Program-made: the position numbers and the translations under genes
Part shown: positions 22,689-33,812 of the stretch, one piece after another
Position numbering within the stretch: position 1 is the stretch's first letter
How the letters are laid out: each line of letters opens with the position of its first letter
Origin: Acephala macrosclerotiorum
Lineage: Eukaryota > Ascomycota > Leotiomycetes > Helotiales > Mollisiaceae
DNA length: 64,000 bases
Direction of reading: 5' to 3'
Assembly (NCBI GenBank): GCA_014904845.1
Contig: MU119402.1
Coordinates: 1-64,000 of the forward strand
Notes under the pieces: model-generated
Told to the model about the DNA's origin: nothing
Databases searched by the model: none
Seen by the model: only the letters and a program-made list of their open reading frames with translations

Positions 22689-23329
22689 GGCTTTGGTAAG
22701 TTGGAGAATATGATCGGCAAGGTATCTTGCAAAGAATTGATCAGCGTTTCTCCCTGCAAAGCTACGCTATTTACAGCGAATAATGATATTGTGTTCTTGA
22801 GTCTAGTCTTTCTTCCTTTGTAGATCGTTGCTGTTCTTTTGTCTAGAAGTCCTGTTGCAGACAATTGCATTGCTCTTCCTTATCCTGCTTTCTCACCAGC
22901 TTTTATACGGCAGTGAAACATTCAGTCCCGGCTCTGGGCTCTGAAACCGTCCTTTTGTTCAGCAAGAACTTGTTCCTTTCATCTTGCTATTTCGCGTCGC
23001 GTGTTCCCCATGTTTCACGAAGACAGCATACTAGTGCTTGCGAAAGTCTTAGATTTCGTACAGGATCGTACATTATTTAGATGGAAGTTTGAAGCTACGT
23101 CTCCACCGATTGCGTACTTTGCGAAGTGCGGGGTAAAGCTGGGAAAGATATATCTTTTACATATGTTGGTCAATTTACGGATGTCACAAGGAAGAAAGCA
23201 AAGTTCCAAAGTAAATAATATCACTGTTTGATAAGTTGTTCTAAAGGTTGGGACCGGCCCGTTGAAGAAATGAACGCGGGTTACAATATTTACAGGACTG
23301 GCTATGCTCGGTCGTCACTACTTGACCGT
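22689..23329. other. Intergenic between disordered-protein genes 1 and 2
   Basis: This is the promoter of gene 1 and the 3' side of gene 2. The short frames here carry no signal. Confidence 0.4.
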
Positions 23330-24316
23330 TTAGAAAAAGCTACTTGGATGACCAATTTGGGCTGAGTTGTCAGTGAAGAACACTAGGATGGTCTCACTGG
23401 TGTCTGAGAGTTCTTCCTCGGGGACGGTTTCCGAGGTCCCTACTTGTTGAAGCTGCTCCTTAGCCTCCTCAGACCACTGTGGGCCTTGCAGGAGGGCGAA
23501 GTTTTGAGTCCATCGGTAGTTGCGCGACTGGGCTTGGAGAACTTCTTCGAAGGGTGGAGCAGGCTCGAGCAGAGGCGGAAATGGTGGAGGCGATGGGGAT
23601 CGCGATAGAGCGAATAGAGGGGATGGAGTTGATGAAGCAGGTGAGGTTGATTGCTCTTCTTCGTCAGCTTCATTAGCGTCATCATCAGCGTCATCATCAG
23701 CGCCATCTTTAGCCTCTTCTTTATCCCATCTGATCGCAAACTCGGTTTGAGCCCGTTGTCGTCCATAGCCTGGAATTGGGTTCGAGACGTAGTTCTCGTA
23801 TACAGACTCGGCTGCTAATAGTTGTGGATGTGAAGAAGACGGTGCTTTGTACACATAGCCGGAGGCTGCTAGCTGTAGAGGTGACAGAGATGCAGGAGGT
23901 GAAGAAGGTGATGCAGGTCGGAGCAGCTCTTCTTCGAGTTCATCAGTAGTCCAGGGTCCTGACACGGTTTGAGAGCGCGGTCGTCTAGCAGGTCCGGTGT
24001 TAATCGAAAGATAGTATTCGCGCGTAGAGTCTGCGGCTGGTGGTTCTGACGCCAGCGGATTCAAGGGTTGGAGATGCTGGAGGGATGACAGGGGTCGGTG
24101 GACATCCCGGCGGGTTGGCGGGCGGGGGTGCGACAAGGGTTGAGGCTCAGAGCGATCAAGCTGGTGTCGGTGGTGGTTAGACGTTTGAGGTTTTGGAATA
24201 AAGAGGTTAGAAAATAGCTCTTCTGATACAGTGGCTTGGGTTTTCTTACTTCGTCTGAATCTCTGTCTAATCTTCTCCCACTTGAAGAGATTCTCGTTCA
24301 TTCTCATATCTGTCAT
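23330..24316 (-). CDS. Disordered proline/serine-rich protein 2 (328 aa)
   Basis: An uninterrupted frame from the ATG at 24316. The N-terminal basic helix WEKIRQRFRRSKKTQAT is followed by a Pro/Ser/His-rich disordered region. Two modules of similar build follow: ARRPRSQTVSGPWTTDELEE and GRQRAQTEFAIRWDKEE. Then come an acidic Asp/Ala tract (DGADDDADDDANEADEEE), a Pro-rich tract and an acidic tail (EELSDTSETILVFF). The head motif QRFRRSKKTQAT is almost repeated in protein 4 (QRLKRSKKTAGAT), and YYLSINTGP/YENYVSNPI tyrosine-rich patches recur in this set. Function unknown. Composition and neighbours support a real gene family rather than a chance frame. Confidence 0.7.
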   Translation of the reverse strand: MTDMRMNENLFKWEKIRQRFRRSKKTQATVSEELFSNLFIPKPQTSNHHRHQLDRSEPQPLSHPRPPTRRDVHRPLSSLQHLQPLNPLASEPPAADSTREYYLSINTGPARRPRSQTVSGPWTTDELEEELLRPASPSSPPASLSPLQLAASGYVYKAPSSSHPQLLAAESVYENYVSNPIPGYGRQRAQTEFAIRWDKEEAKDGADDDADDDANEADEEEQSTSPASSTPSPLFALSRSPSPPPFPPLLEPAPPFEEVLQAQSRNYRWTQNFALLQGPQWSEEAKEQLQQVGTSETVPEEELSDTSETILVFFTDNSAQIGHPSSFF

Positions 24317-25755
24317 TTTGTTCGTTGGAACGAGGAAACAAAATAGACTTGAGTTGCTTGAGATATTTCTCGATTTTGCAAAGTAGGTAGGTAGACTGTA
24401 AAGAGACTGTCTACAAATGTGTGGATAGAGAAGATATTTAGCTATGCGAATGAAGCTCGAAAGAATTTAGTAGAGGAGCTGAATACGTTATATATCCGTT
24501 CTCGTTATGCCGTTTCTAAGGAGTATTACTACTTTGCGTCTGCGGAACACTGAGCACTCTCTATTCAGTGACTTACTAATGAGATTGACACCCTTGTCTT
24601 TGCACACCAAACTGTCATCCCTTGTTACGGGGTTTCCAACAATGCAATTGTTCCAAAATGACTGCTTTGTCTAAAATAAAATGCACTGTTCTTCGAGATT
24701 TTTTGCTTCATCTTCTGCTGGATCTCTTGTCCCGACAACAAACAGTCGCGGGAAAGGGGATGTTTCTGTCTCCGAACATTTTAATCACGTGCCTATTGAT
24801 TGCTACTAGAACTGAATTACATCAACACTGCCCTAAAAGCATTTAAATCATATCCTAGTTTTAATGGTTAGTCGAAATATGCTACTATGATAAAGCACTG
24901 TACTAGATGAGGGCAAAGATTTCTACTTGAGCCTACCAGTTACGCTCAGGGGCCTCGCTAAATATCGCTTACAGCTCGCTGCTGGGACGTCGACGTCTCC
25001 ATATAGTGCTCGCTGCTCTCTCATATTAGGTCTTCGGGGCCTAGACATAGGGTCCTAGACGTATACAAGTGCTTGATCACGATTTCGTAAATGCATCAAA
25101 TAATAGAATCGAGGGGGACAAGATAAAGTTTGTCAAGTACTATACAGAAGTGCGGGGTAAAACAGAGGGGTAGACTTTCTACAATATCATGTCGACCGTC
25201 AGGTCTTCGACCTCCTTTCCCATGGGAAGAGCATTCATATATTATAATTGCATGTCATAATATGCCCAATAGACTAAGCATGTTTTAATCTTGATTGCAT
25301 TATATATGGAAAGAGAAGTTGGAGGACTATATTACATTTTTAGTCACAGCTTCACTTATGCAAGGGGTTGAGAGAGTTGTTTCATAGAAAATAATTACCT
25401 TGGATTGATAAAGCGAGCTTAAGATTTGGGACCTGCCCAGAATATAATAGAAGAAGATGTAACAGTCCCACAGACATAGATGAAATTTTGTTACTTACCA
25501 CCTTATCGGCATTATCAGCTCCCGCAGACGATCATCATTCAATCTATTCTCAAGCTTCTCTAAGCTAAGGTACTTTGCTACATTATCAGCCGCTCTTTCT
25601 CGCTTTGGCTCCTTGACTAGTCGGGCAGCACGTGCGTTGCTGCGTATCAGTCCCGCGCCGGTGACTTGGCCGCCTGTTGACGTGCCCAGTCGGCTGTTGG
25701 TCGGAGTTTACCCGATGACAGGGGAGGTTTGGGAGGGGCGGACGGTTGGGTAAGC
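24317..25755. other. Intergenic between disordered-protein genes 2 and 3
   Basis: About 1.4 kb with no coding frame of note. A short palindromic GACGTCGACGTC-like stretch occurs near 24990, within GC-richer DNA. Nothing else is identified. Confidence 0.4.
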
Positions 25756-26178
25756 TTATTCATGGTGACGATGCTCAAAATTGGTGGGGGGGCTGATGTT
25801 TTCAGCAGCTGATGCAGGCTTGGAGGCCGTCAGCCGTCTGACGAGGTTTCGAGTGCCAGTCACCACTCGAGTCAGTGCTCGCTGGCGGCTCTGGCCAGGA
25901 GCTGCGTTCGGGTCGTCCGAACCGACGAATTCGTTGGTGGCTCGTGTTGGGGGTCTTGTGGTAGGTTGCGATTGGTGTCCTGATAGAGGGATTGGCGCGA
26001 GCTCTTCAGCTGCGGAGTAGTAGTGGTATTTTTTCCCGGGTTCTCGATAAGGGTAGTTCGGCAACTCACACCTGACTGGAGTCGGTGGTGGTGGTGGTGG
26101 TGGTAGTGGTCTCTCCGAGACCGACACCTTTCGAAACGTATTACTCATCCTCCGCACCACTTCTCTAAGTGTTACCAT
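25756..26178 (-). CDS. Disordered proline-rich protein 3 (140 aa)
   Basis: The first ATG in the frame is at 26178 (MVTLREVVRRMSNTFRKVS); the open frame upstream has none. A basic amphipathic head is followed by a run of seven prolines (encoded by a GGT-type repeat near 26086-26103 on the plus strand), the Tyr-rich segment KKYHYYSAAEEL and a tail with SRQRALTRVVTGTRNLVRRL. It shares the build, though less of the exact motif, with its neighbours on the same strand. It may be a shortened family member. Function unknown. Confidence 0.55.
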   Translation of the reverse strand: MVTLREVVRRMSNTFRKVSVSERPLPPPPPPPTPVRCELPNYPYREPGKKYHYYSAAEELAPIPLSGHQSQPTTRPPTRATNEFVGSDDPNAAPGQSRQRALTRVVTGTRNLVRRLTASKPASAAENISPPTNFEHRHHE

Positions 26179-27041
26179 CTTGATCTGAGATCTTGGACGG
26201 TAAGGTGAACTTGAGTGTTCCGGATTTCTTCTCTGCAGAAATGTCCTGCTGTTTGATCTGAATGAATTCAAATAAGTTTGCTTCAGATTTGCGGGTAGAG
26301 AAGATGTATTGGTGTAATTACGATTGGAGAATGGAGAAGGGAATCTCCTTAGCCTCTAACATGTTCTAAAGTGGTATGGGATAGCGCTATTGTCCAAAAT
26401 GAAGGAAAATATGCAGAGCTTGGAGGTAGCAGCAGAAGAGGAACAGCGAAAGCCAATGTAGTAGGTGTTCTCCGAGTTCATTCTTCCTCATTCGGATTAT
26501 TTTGGGATGCGCGAGACATGATTCACGTCCCAAAATATACTTCCTCCTCATCCAGCCCCATTCCTCTTGAAACCCATCTTAAAGAAGTAATACTAACTCT
26601 GAGCCCGCAGTCTTTCAAGAGCAGAACTGTTCGAGTGTGGAATTATGAACTCAGAAAGACAAAAACCGCGTTTTAATTGTGTCTCTTTGCCTGAGCATTC
26701 TTAGCCTTCCTTCTATGTATAAGGATTGTTGGTTGTGAACTGAAAAAGGCAGGGTGGCAGAAGCCAGAAGGTTGAGAACGCAAAATAAACAAGCGATGGG
26801 GCTGAGGCTTGTATCGATTAGGGCGGGGGCAGAGTATTGCGAGGAGAGCGAGGCGGAAAATATTATTATTTCTGGTAGTTTGTTTTTACGTTTTTACACT
26901 CTTTACTATTCCCAGAACCAGCTGGAGATGGTGGCACTTGCCACAAGTAGCAAAACTTCTTCACCCGCGTAGATATCTCACTTACTATTTTCTTTGAGAC
27001 TTCTCGATGAGAAGTTCTCGTCGCTGACTTCTAATCTCAGA
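26179..27041. other. Intergenic between disordered-protein genes 3 and 4
   Basis: No accepted gene. The short plus-strand frames at 26371 and 26754 lack any domain. Confidence 0.4.
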
Positions 27042-27890
27042 CTAGAAGTAATTGGCATCTTCCGGTCGCGAAGGTCTTCTTGGCGCTGGCGCCGAGTTCG
27101 AGCGGTTGAGTATTCCGGTAGATGCAAGTATCGATTCCCGTGCGACTCTCAGATGCTCCTGGGCTTCTTGTTGCTCTCTTACAGTATCCAACAAGTCCGA
27201 ATCAATGACCTCGATGAACTCGTCCCGCCCGTACACCTGGTCGACAGCATTTTCCCAGTCATCGTTGTCATGGGATTGGGATTGGGGCTTCTTGTTCGGA
27301 AGAGCTGGGAGGGCCTTGCTGGCGTACTTTTCGTGTTGAGGAGCAGTAGTTATTTGTACTGCGGTGTTGGACTTGAACGAATATTCTTTGATTTGAGGAG
27401 TGGTTTTTCGTATTGTTGTGGGTCTTAGCCTGTCGATGGCTGCGGCTTCATTACGAGATGCAGCGAGCTCTGCAGCCACTAACGCTGGGTAACGGTCGAA
27501 AGCTGTTGGCGGTCTTGGTCCTTTTGGCTTGACAGCAGGCTCGAGATTGGCGTAGTATTCAGCGTAGTGGTTTGTGGCAGGTGTCTTGGGCTTGAAATTT
27601 AGAACCGTTTTGTTGCTTTCGTAACTTTTGATGGATGCAGCATCGTTATCTAGAAGATGTTGCTGGTCTTCGATGTTGGTTGGAGTGGTAGGAAATTTTG
27701 ACTTTAAGGAGGAGTGAGAGAATGCTCGTCTCAACGAGTCAAATCTCCCCTTCTTCTTGACAGTCTTGGTAGGTGGGATAGGCGTTGGTCCTTGGATTTT
27801 TTCCTCGAAATTCTCTTGTGGCGTGGTTGCGCCGGCGGTTTTTTTGCTTCGCTTGAGACGCTGGCTAAGACTTCGGACAAAACCGGACAT
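27042..27890 (-). CDS. Disordered basic/serine-rich protein 4 (282 aa)
   Basis: The first ATG is at 27890, giving MSGFVRSLSQRLKRSKKTAG, a basic amphipathic head nearly matching that of protein 2 (Q-R-[F/L]-[R/K]-R-S-K-K-T). Next come Lys/Ser-rich sequence (RFDSLRRAFSHSSLKSKFP), a Tyr patch (NHYAEYYANLEP), an Ala-rich helix (PALVAAELAASRNEAAAIDRL), an acidic helical segment with DSDLLDTVREQQEAQEHLR, and a Ser/Pro/Arg tail. No known domain, signal peptide or membrane segment. It is the fourth gene of a co-oriented set. Function unknown; a scaffold, nuclear or membrane-surface role is only a guess from composition. Confidence 0.65.
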   Translation of the reverse strand: MSGFVRSLSQRLKRSKKTAGATTPQENFEEKIQGPTPIPPTKTVKKKGRFDSLRRAFSHSSLKSKFPTTPTNIEDQQHLLDNDAASIKSYESNKTVLNFKPKTPATNHYAEYYANLEPAVKPKGPRPPTAFDRYPALVAAELAASRNEAAAIDRLRPTTIRKTTPQIKEYSFKSNTAVQITTAPQHEKYASKALPALPNKKPQSQSHDNDDWENAVDQVYGRDEFIEVIDSDLLDTVREQQEAQEHLRVARESILASTGILNRSNSAPAPRRPSRPEDANYF

Positions 27891-28482
27891 TTTGAAGGAT
27901 GTAGCTTTGATAGATTTTGAAATGTAGGCAAATGTTTCAAGTCTTGGCAAGCAAGCTTTGAGTTGAAGGTGAGATGCAAAAGATGGATGATGCGGATGAA
28001 TAATAAATTAAAATGTACAATAGGCTGCCTTTTGTGATAGCACACGCCAATAACCGCTCTTGCTCAAGTGTACTGTTCGTCAGGAAACAATGGGCCTTCT
28101 CACTTGAGGATAACTTGAACTCTACCAATGAGAAGTCGAGGCTAATCAAAACGATTTGTTTACATTGTTTACGCGTGGGGTTAATGCTTTGTCGCGTGTA
28201 CAATGGCATTGTCCAATTGATCAAACGACTTGATCATTGAAAGAATCATTCCACTGAACGGGTTGAAGATGATAAATGAGCAACAAAGACAGATTTACCA
28301 TTATTCCGAAAAGAATCGTCTTGATTAAAGTCGGCTTCTAAGCCTTCCTCGAGGAACAGTTCCAATGCTTTCAATTGAAAATAAAGTCTCGTCCCTTCCT
28401 TAATACAACTCATCTCACTTTCCCATTCCCCCTTAACACTTCCAATTTCGAGTCCAACCACACCAAACTCGAAGGAACTACC
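27891..28482. promoter_or_regulatory. Divergent intergenic, disordered gene 4 / Cys-rich microprotein
   Basis: About 590 bp separate the two divergent starts and should hold both promoters. No specific site is identified. Confidence 0.35.
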
Positions 28483-28620
28483 ATGCCTCTACATCGAATC
28501 AAAATGTGGACTTGCTGTCAATGCAATGGGGACCGCCCAAGTGCAAGTGTCCCCACCCAAGGGTGGTGCACGCTATGCGGGCACTCGACCTACGGATGTT
28601 ACGAATGTTTCGCTTGGTAA
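28483..28620 (+). CDS. Cys-rich microprotein (45 aa), zinc-ribbon-like
   Basis: The ATG at 28483 is preceded by a CTACC context. The 45-aa product contains WTCCQCNG, then WCTLCGHSTYGCYECFAW, giving CxxC-x(n)-CxxC-x5-CxxC with a His after the second pair. This arrangement usually binds zinc and resembles short fungal proteins with WxCCxC motifs. No signal peptide. The stop TAA overlaps a GTAAGC, so the real protein might be longer through a splice at TG|GTAAGC; no downstream exon is obvious. Function unknown. Confidence 0.5.
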   Translation: MPLHRIKMWTCCQCNGDRPSASVPTQGWCTLCGHSTYGCYECFAW

Positions 28621-29192
28621 GCTAAGGAAATTTCCAGCAATCCTGATAAATTTTCCAAAGAGTTAAGGAGTTGGTCTCCGAAGCACCTCTGCGAAGGTTA
28701 CGATAATAGGCGTTAAGAGGTAGTGAGTCAGAAGTGAACAGGCAAGTCAGAGCAAAAATTAGTAAGTAATCACTAAAATATTTCCTTTAACAAACTATTC
28801 CATCCTCTCAAGTGATAAACTAAACCGTAAGTGAAATATCTCATATCTTTTAGAGCGTTTAATTAAGCGGGCTACGGGCATAATGAACACGGACTGACTT
28901 AGTATTTCTGGAACCCTACGTGATACGACCTGGACAACCTTGGGATACATGAGCGTTAGAAGCTGCCAGGTTCGGGCAGAGCTTTGAAACTATACTATCT
29001 ATGAGGAAAGGCTAGTCTCGCACATTCATCAAGATGGTTTCTTTTGTGGGGCTTATCCCTCAATCTGCAACTTGACATCTGCTTCACGCATGGCAAAATC
29101 TCAAGACAGATAACTCAATAAAATTTCATCCAATCGTTGGAAGATTATATTTAACTCCATGTCGCCCTCAAACATAGTAACAGGCATCCCTG
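28621..29192. other. Intergenic
   Basis: Between the microprotein and the 3' end of the cytochrome P450. Nothing recognised. Confidence 0.4.
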
Positions 29193-30913
29193 TTACCATC
29201 CCTCAACCTTTTTGATCTTGAGATGCATACCATGTACTGGCCTCGTCGTGATAACTCCTGCTGGCCAAACCTTCTCACTCGGATCAGCCATCTTCAAATC
29301 AAAGCCCCCCGCCACCGCCGCCAACAAACACTTAAACTCCGCCTTCGCAAACCCCATCCCAATACAACTCCTCGGTCCATGCAAGAATGTAATCTGAGCA
29401 TAATTGCTCTTCGCACCACCCGTATTCGCCGTCCCGGGTTGCAACCATCTCTCAGGTTGGAACTTCTCGGCATCCTCACCCCACAGATGACGACTTCGGT
29501 TGATGGCCCAGGGCACGAGAAGGACTCGGGTTCCACTTGGGACGGTGGTGTTGCCGATTGTGGTGTCGCAGATCGATTGACGGATTGTGATGGGGACTGT
29601 AGGGTACAGACGGAGCGTTTCGTTGCAGACTGCGTTGAGGATGGGGAGGGCTTCGATGTCTGCAACCGCGGGCATCTCGCCTGAATGGATGGAAGGTAAA
29701 GCGTTGCGAACTTCTTCTCGGAGTTGGGTTTGCCAGTGTGGCTGTGTTGCGAGCAGCCAGACTGCCCAGGTCATTGCACTGCTTGTTGTTTCGTGTCTGG
29801 AAAGGTCAGTAAGTTGCCACAAATGAACTCAAAGTATACCTACCCAGCTGCCAAGAAGGTTAACATTTGATCCACGAGCTCTCCGTCGCCGAAGTTGTTT
29901 GACTCGATGAGAAGCGAGAGGATATCTGTTCCAGGTTTGCCGGTTCTCTTAATATCTGCTCGCTTTTGGCGCACGTTTTCTAGACAGTATTGTTTGAGAT
30001 TACTGCAAATCTTCGCGAAAAGAGCATTTTCGTCCCATGGCAGCTGCTGAACGAGATCCATAGGACCGATGATGTTGAAAGCAAAGTAAACCGCTTTCTC
30101 CAGTGTGGGGTCGAGCAGTTGGTTATACGACTGCACCAACTCGTCGTCAGCATTCTTGACAGCGTTGAAGTCGCGGCCCATGCCTGCCAGTCCGATGATA
30201 TCGAGGGTAACACGAGTCGCCCATTCGCCAAACTCGATGACAGGATCAGTCTTCTCGTTGCTGAGATGGTCGATGTCGCCCTCGATGCCCTCTACCAATC
30301 CTCTTGCCTTGCTCCAGAATACAGGATACAGCTCCTTCAAACTCTTGAGTTGAAAAGCCGGAAGGACATTCTTTCGCTGGAACTTATGGACATCCCCTTC
30401 CACGAGAATGAGACCGTCGCCCAAGATCTTCCTAAGAAACTTAACGACAGGGGCTGGCTTTATGAAGTCGTAGCTGTTATCGGCCAGAACTGATTTCAGG
30501 GTTTCAACAGACGTCGGTATTAGAATTGATCTATTGAAAAAGCCACGGAATCGCATGAGGCCATCATCAGGATCTGGGCTGTCTTGTATCCAGTTCAAGA
30601 TTTCTTGGCCAGGTGGCTTCGAAAACTGTGCTGTGCCATTTCCCCAGATAATGTTGTAGTTCTAAGGATATTAGCGGAGGTCGACATGTCGAATTCGATT
30701 ACTTACTCGTGGACCAGGGAGCGTTCGGAGTGGATCGAAGAAGAATGGATAAATGAAGACCGTGAAGAAGAGAGCAAGAGCGATGTCGTAGACTAAGAAT
30801 CGAATAATAGCACGTGAAAATCGTTCAGGGAGTATTTGGGGTGCTTGATACGCCGCGAGACCAACGATGATAGACGTGACAGCAAACGTTTGGTATGTTC
30901 TAGAGACACCCAT
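29193..30913 (-). CDS. Cytochrome P450 monooxygenase
   Basis: Three exons (30913-30707, 30661-29844, 29796-29193) join in frame to 542 aa. An N-terminal hydrophobic region (to about residue 60) gives ER membrane anchoring and ends in the proline hinge LPGPR. The I-helix oxygen-activation motif AGHETTS (341-347) is restored across the second splice. The K-helix ExxR is ETLR (401-404). The region with FQPERW lies near 454-459, and the haem-binding loop FLHGPRSCIG carries the ligand Cys486. All key residues are intact, so it should be an active haem monooxygenase using a P450 reductase. The substrate cannot be told. No biosynthetic backbone gene is adjacent. Confidence 0.95.
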
Positions 30914-32181
30914 GATGGTGACAAGGTGGACTTTTCGATAATTATCGAGGAGAATAAGATCACGAAATAAGATGTGGACAGCTGCACCTTTTCACTATAT
31001 GGTTGCAGTGTTTTGCAAGGAAGTCTCGAGACCGGGAGCTTCTCGAAAACATGTGAAATAGAGTTGTCACAAGCCACTTCATACATATCACTCCATGTCC
31101 TACCACCAATGACAAACCGAGGTATCGGTAGTTGTGGGGTAGCGTGCGTCGGTCGGGCTTTATTCGTTGCAAATAGAATAGCGTCTCGCATCGCTTACTT
31201 TAGGGGTAGATCATCTCTCGCTAAGGCATTTCCACCAAGGTCATCATAGGGCTCACCCAGAAACTTCGAAGTGAATAAGCAAAAAAGTTCCTGCAGCCTC
31301 TTCATATGCACCATTTCTCGTCTTGTGGCAGTCCCGAGAACAGAATAAATCTGAGATAAGGCGACGGGTTTGAGCGCGAACGTATCCTGAGACAGTATGA
31401 ACCCAGACTGACTACAGTCTCTTTTAATCGTGTGGAAAGGAAAATCAATGAGTTCCGGGGATCCCCCTAGGCTCTAGCATGAAAGAGTTGAAATCCTGGA
31501 CTTGCGACCCTCGGTTGCTTTTTCTAAGTTACGAAACAGTTGAGATCGGCCTGCTTTTCCGATCGATCTGTGAACATTATATCAGACGAACGCAACACAG
31601 AAAGAGTTGTAAAGCCCGAGGATTCATGGGCTCATCATTATATTTCATATCTAGCGTGGCGGTCACAACTCTTGACATGACCCCCTTTTCTCTGACTCGT
31701 TTAACTTTGTTTCGTCTAAAGTACCTGCCCCCTCAATTGAAACGCTAAGAAGATCTGATTGGAAAACAAAGTTCTCGGCATGTTTGGCATCTTCGTGCCC
31801 CTTTACAAAAGTAGACTCTCCCCAGTGTTTCATTCGCCGCGCCGTTTCAAACAAATTACCTTCTGCTGTCTGGACCTTCGTGTTGCTGGCTGTGCTCTTT
31901 TATCGTGAGGAGATACTGTTGACATAGGCATGCTATTCTTCTATACCATTGCCAATGCTGATGGTATCCATTATTCATCCGTCCGATGTGAATAGTCTCT
32001 TGGCAGCCGGGAGATTAAGTTGGAGAAAGATTTCGAGAACAGTATAAAGTGAAAAGTGAATATCTTGGACAAAAGATGTACCCACCTTGGTTTTTTTTCA
32101 ACAAATGTTTTTTCGCGTTTGTTTAAATACAGTGTGAATCGTTATTTCTCTTCTCTGATTCATATTTGAAGTTTTTTCAAC
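30914..32181. other. Intergenic between P450 and DUF1996 gene
   Basis: This is the divergent promoter region for the P450 (minus) and the secreted DUF1996 gene (plus), about 1.27 kb. Small open frames (31479-31748 and others) are not convincing. No repeat is seen. Confidence 0.4.
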
Positions 32182-33231
32182 ATGCAGAGCATTACACTTC
32201 TTCTTACAGCGGCAGGCGCCGCCCATGCCTACACGATTGTAGAAGCCGATCTTTTCATGCACAAGAACATTGATCCAGTCGTCATGCCTGGCCAATACAA
32301 AAGCCATCTACATTCCTTTTTCGGTTCCGATGCAGTCACCACCAACACAAATATGTCGGCAGAGCTTCAAGCTGGCTGCACTACAGCCTACAACCCCAAC
32401 GATTTCTCCTCCTACTGCAAGCCCCCTCTGAAACATAAGAGTACAATCAACTGACAGAAAACCAAGGGGTACCTACACTCTTCTACGTTGACGGCACAAC
32501 ATACACCCCTGTCCCCTTCAACCGCTTCTCCGCCTACTACATAAACATAAACAGCGCCGAAGTTCCCATCCCCCAAAATTTCAAAGTCGTCGTCGGAAAC
32601 TCCTCCGCCACCACTCAAGTCGACGTCAACTCCCTCACCGGCATCCAATGGTTCTGCGAAGGCGACGCTTCAGAAACAGGAGACGCTGCTGCTTTCCCAA
32701 CTACGACTTGTAGTACGCATTTACAGACATTGTTGTTGTTTCATGATTGTGTGAATGAGGAGACGTTGGAGAGTGCTTATTCGGGGACGCAGAATTGGAA
32801 TAGTACGTATAAGGCGAGGAATAGGTGTCCAGAGGGAATGAAGAGGATGCCACAGTTGAGGTTTAGTATTAGATATGATTTGAGGACGATTTTGCCGGGT
32901 GGGTGGAGTGGCACTGCGCCTTTTGAGTGAGTTGTGCATTCGATTTGATACTATGGTTTGAACTGACATCTCTAGGCTGGCGTGTGGGCCATCCTACTGC
33001 TCTCATGGCGACTTCATCAATGGATGGCTTCCCGAAGCTGCGGAAAATATGCTGAACGCAACATCGAAGACTGAATTTGTAGAAGTCACGGGTCCGCTGG
33101 GAGGTGATGCCGATGGAGCAGTTTGCAAGGATCCAACTGATGCTGATCCGAACAATGGGACGGATGACTATGCGACGAGCTTGACGATGATGAGCAAACA
33201 ATCGGCGGGAAGATACGACCGCAGGGTATAG
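32182..33231 (+). pseudogene. Secreted DUF1996 protein gene with a one-base frameshift
   Basis: The ATG at 32182 begins a signal peptide (MQSITLLLTAAGAAHA). The DUF1996 start follows: DLFMHKNIDPVVMPGQYKSH, HSFFGSDAVT and AGCTTAYNPNDFSSY. After LKHKSTIN the frame hits a TGA at 32451-32453; the next codons in another frame read LTENQGVPTLFYVDG and continue the domain (FNRFSAYYININSAEVPIP, YSGTQNW, CPEGMKRMPQLRF). Restoring one base near 32450 would reconnect them. A normal intron (32927-32975) then joins ELACGPSYCSHGDFINGW and the end at 33231. DUF1996 proteins are secreted or wall-associated with unknown function. No intron explains the break, so it is a pseudogene or a sequence error. Confidence 0.8.
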
Positions 33232-33812
33232 CATTGTGATAGACAGGTCCAATTTATTTACCATACTTCATGTACATAGCTTTCTTCCACTGAATATCAG
33301 TGTTCTGAATGTCCCAAACTTTCGGGGACTGTGAGAGCTTTTGTTAGCTGGGCTCCACACACCTGATAAAGCACAGCAATCCAGCTTGGGCTTGCGTATC
33401 CCTTAAGCGATAAATAAAACTTAATAACTTGATTTCTTCTTATAGACTTACTAGAGGCGGTGCAATGTGTCTCCAAGTGCAATCATCAGCTCAAATTGAA
33501 GAGAGTCACGTGTCATGACCACAGCTGCACCTAAAACGGCCAGGCACGCCCGCGATCTGCTTAAAGCCTCTTTCAGTCTTCGTGAGACTAAATTTTAAAG
33601 TCCTCAACGATGTTGCCACTTTAAATTAGAGAATGGCGGTTTTTCGGCATCAAATGAAGGTTGGCGCACTCTGGCCATCTCAGTCCAAATAAAAATCCGC
33701 GCTAGCAGAGACAGGAAGTATCAGAACAGGCAACTTTACTTGACCAAAATTATTTAAAGCAAAAGTCAGGCCTTCATCGTCAAATTCCACCGTCTCTAAG
33801 AACATTCTCAAA
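33232..33812. other. Intergenic upstream of hydrolase 2
   Basis: Promoter/5' UTR of the second serine hydrolase. Nothing else recognised. Confidence 0.4.
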
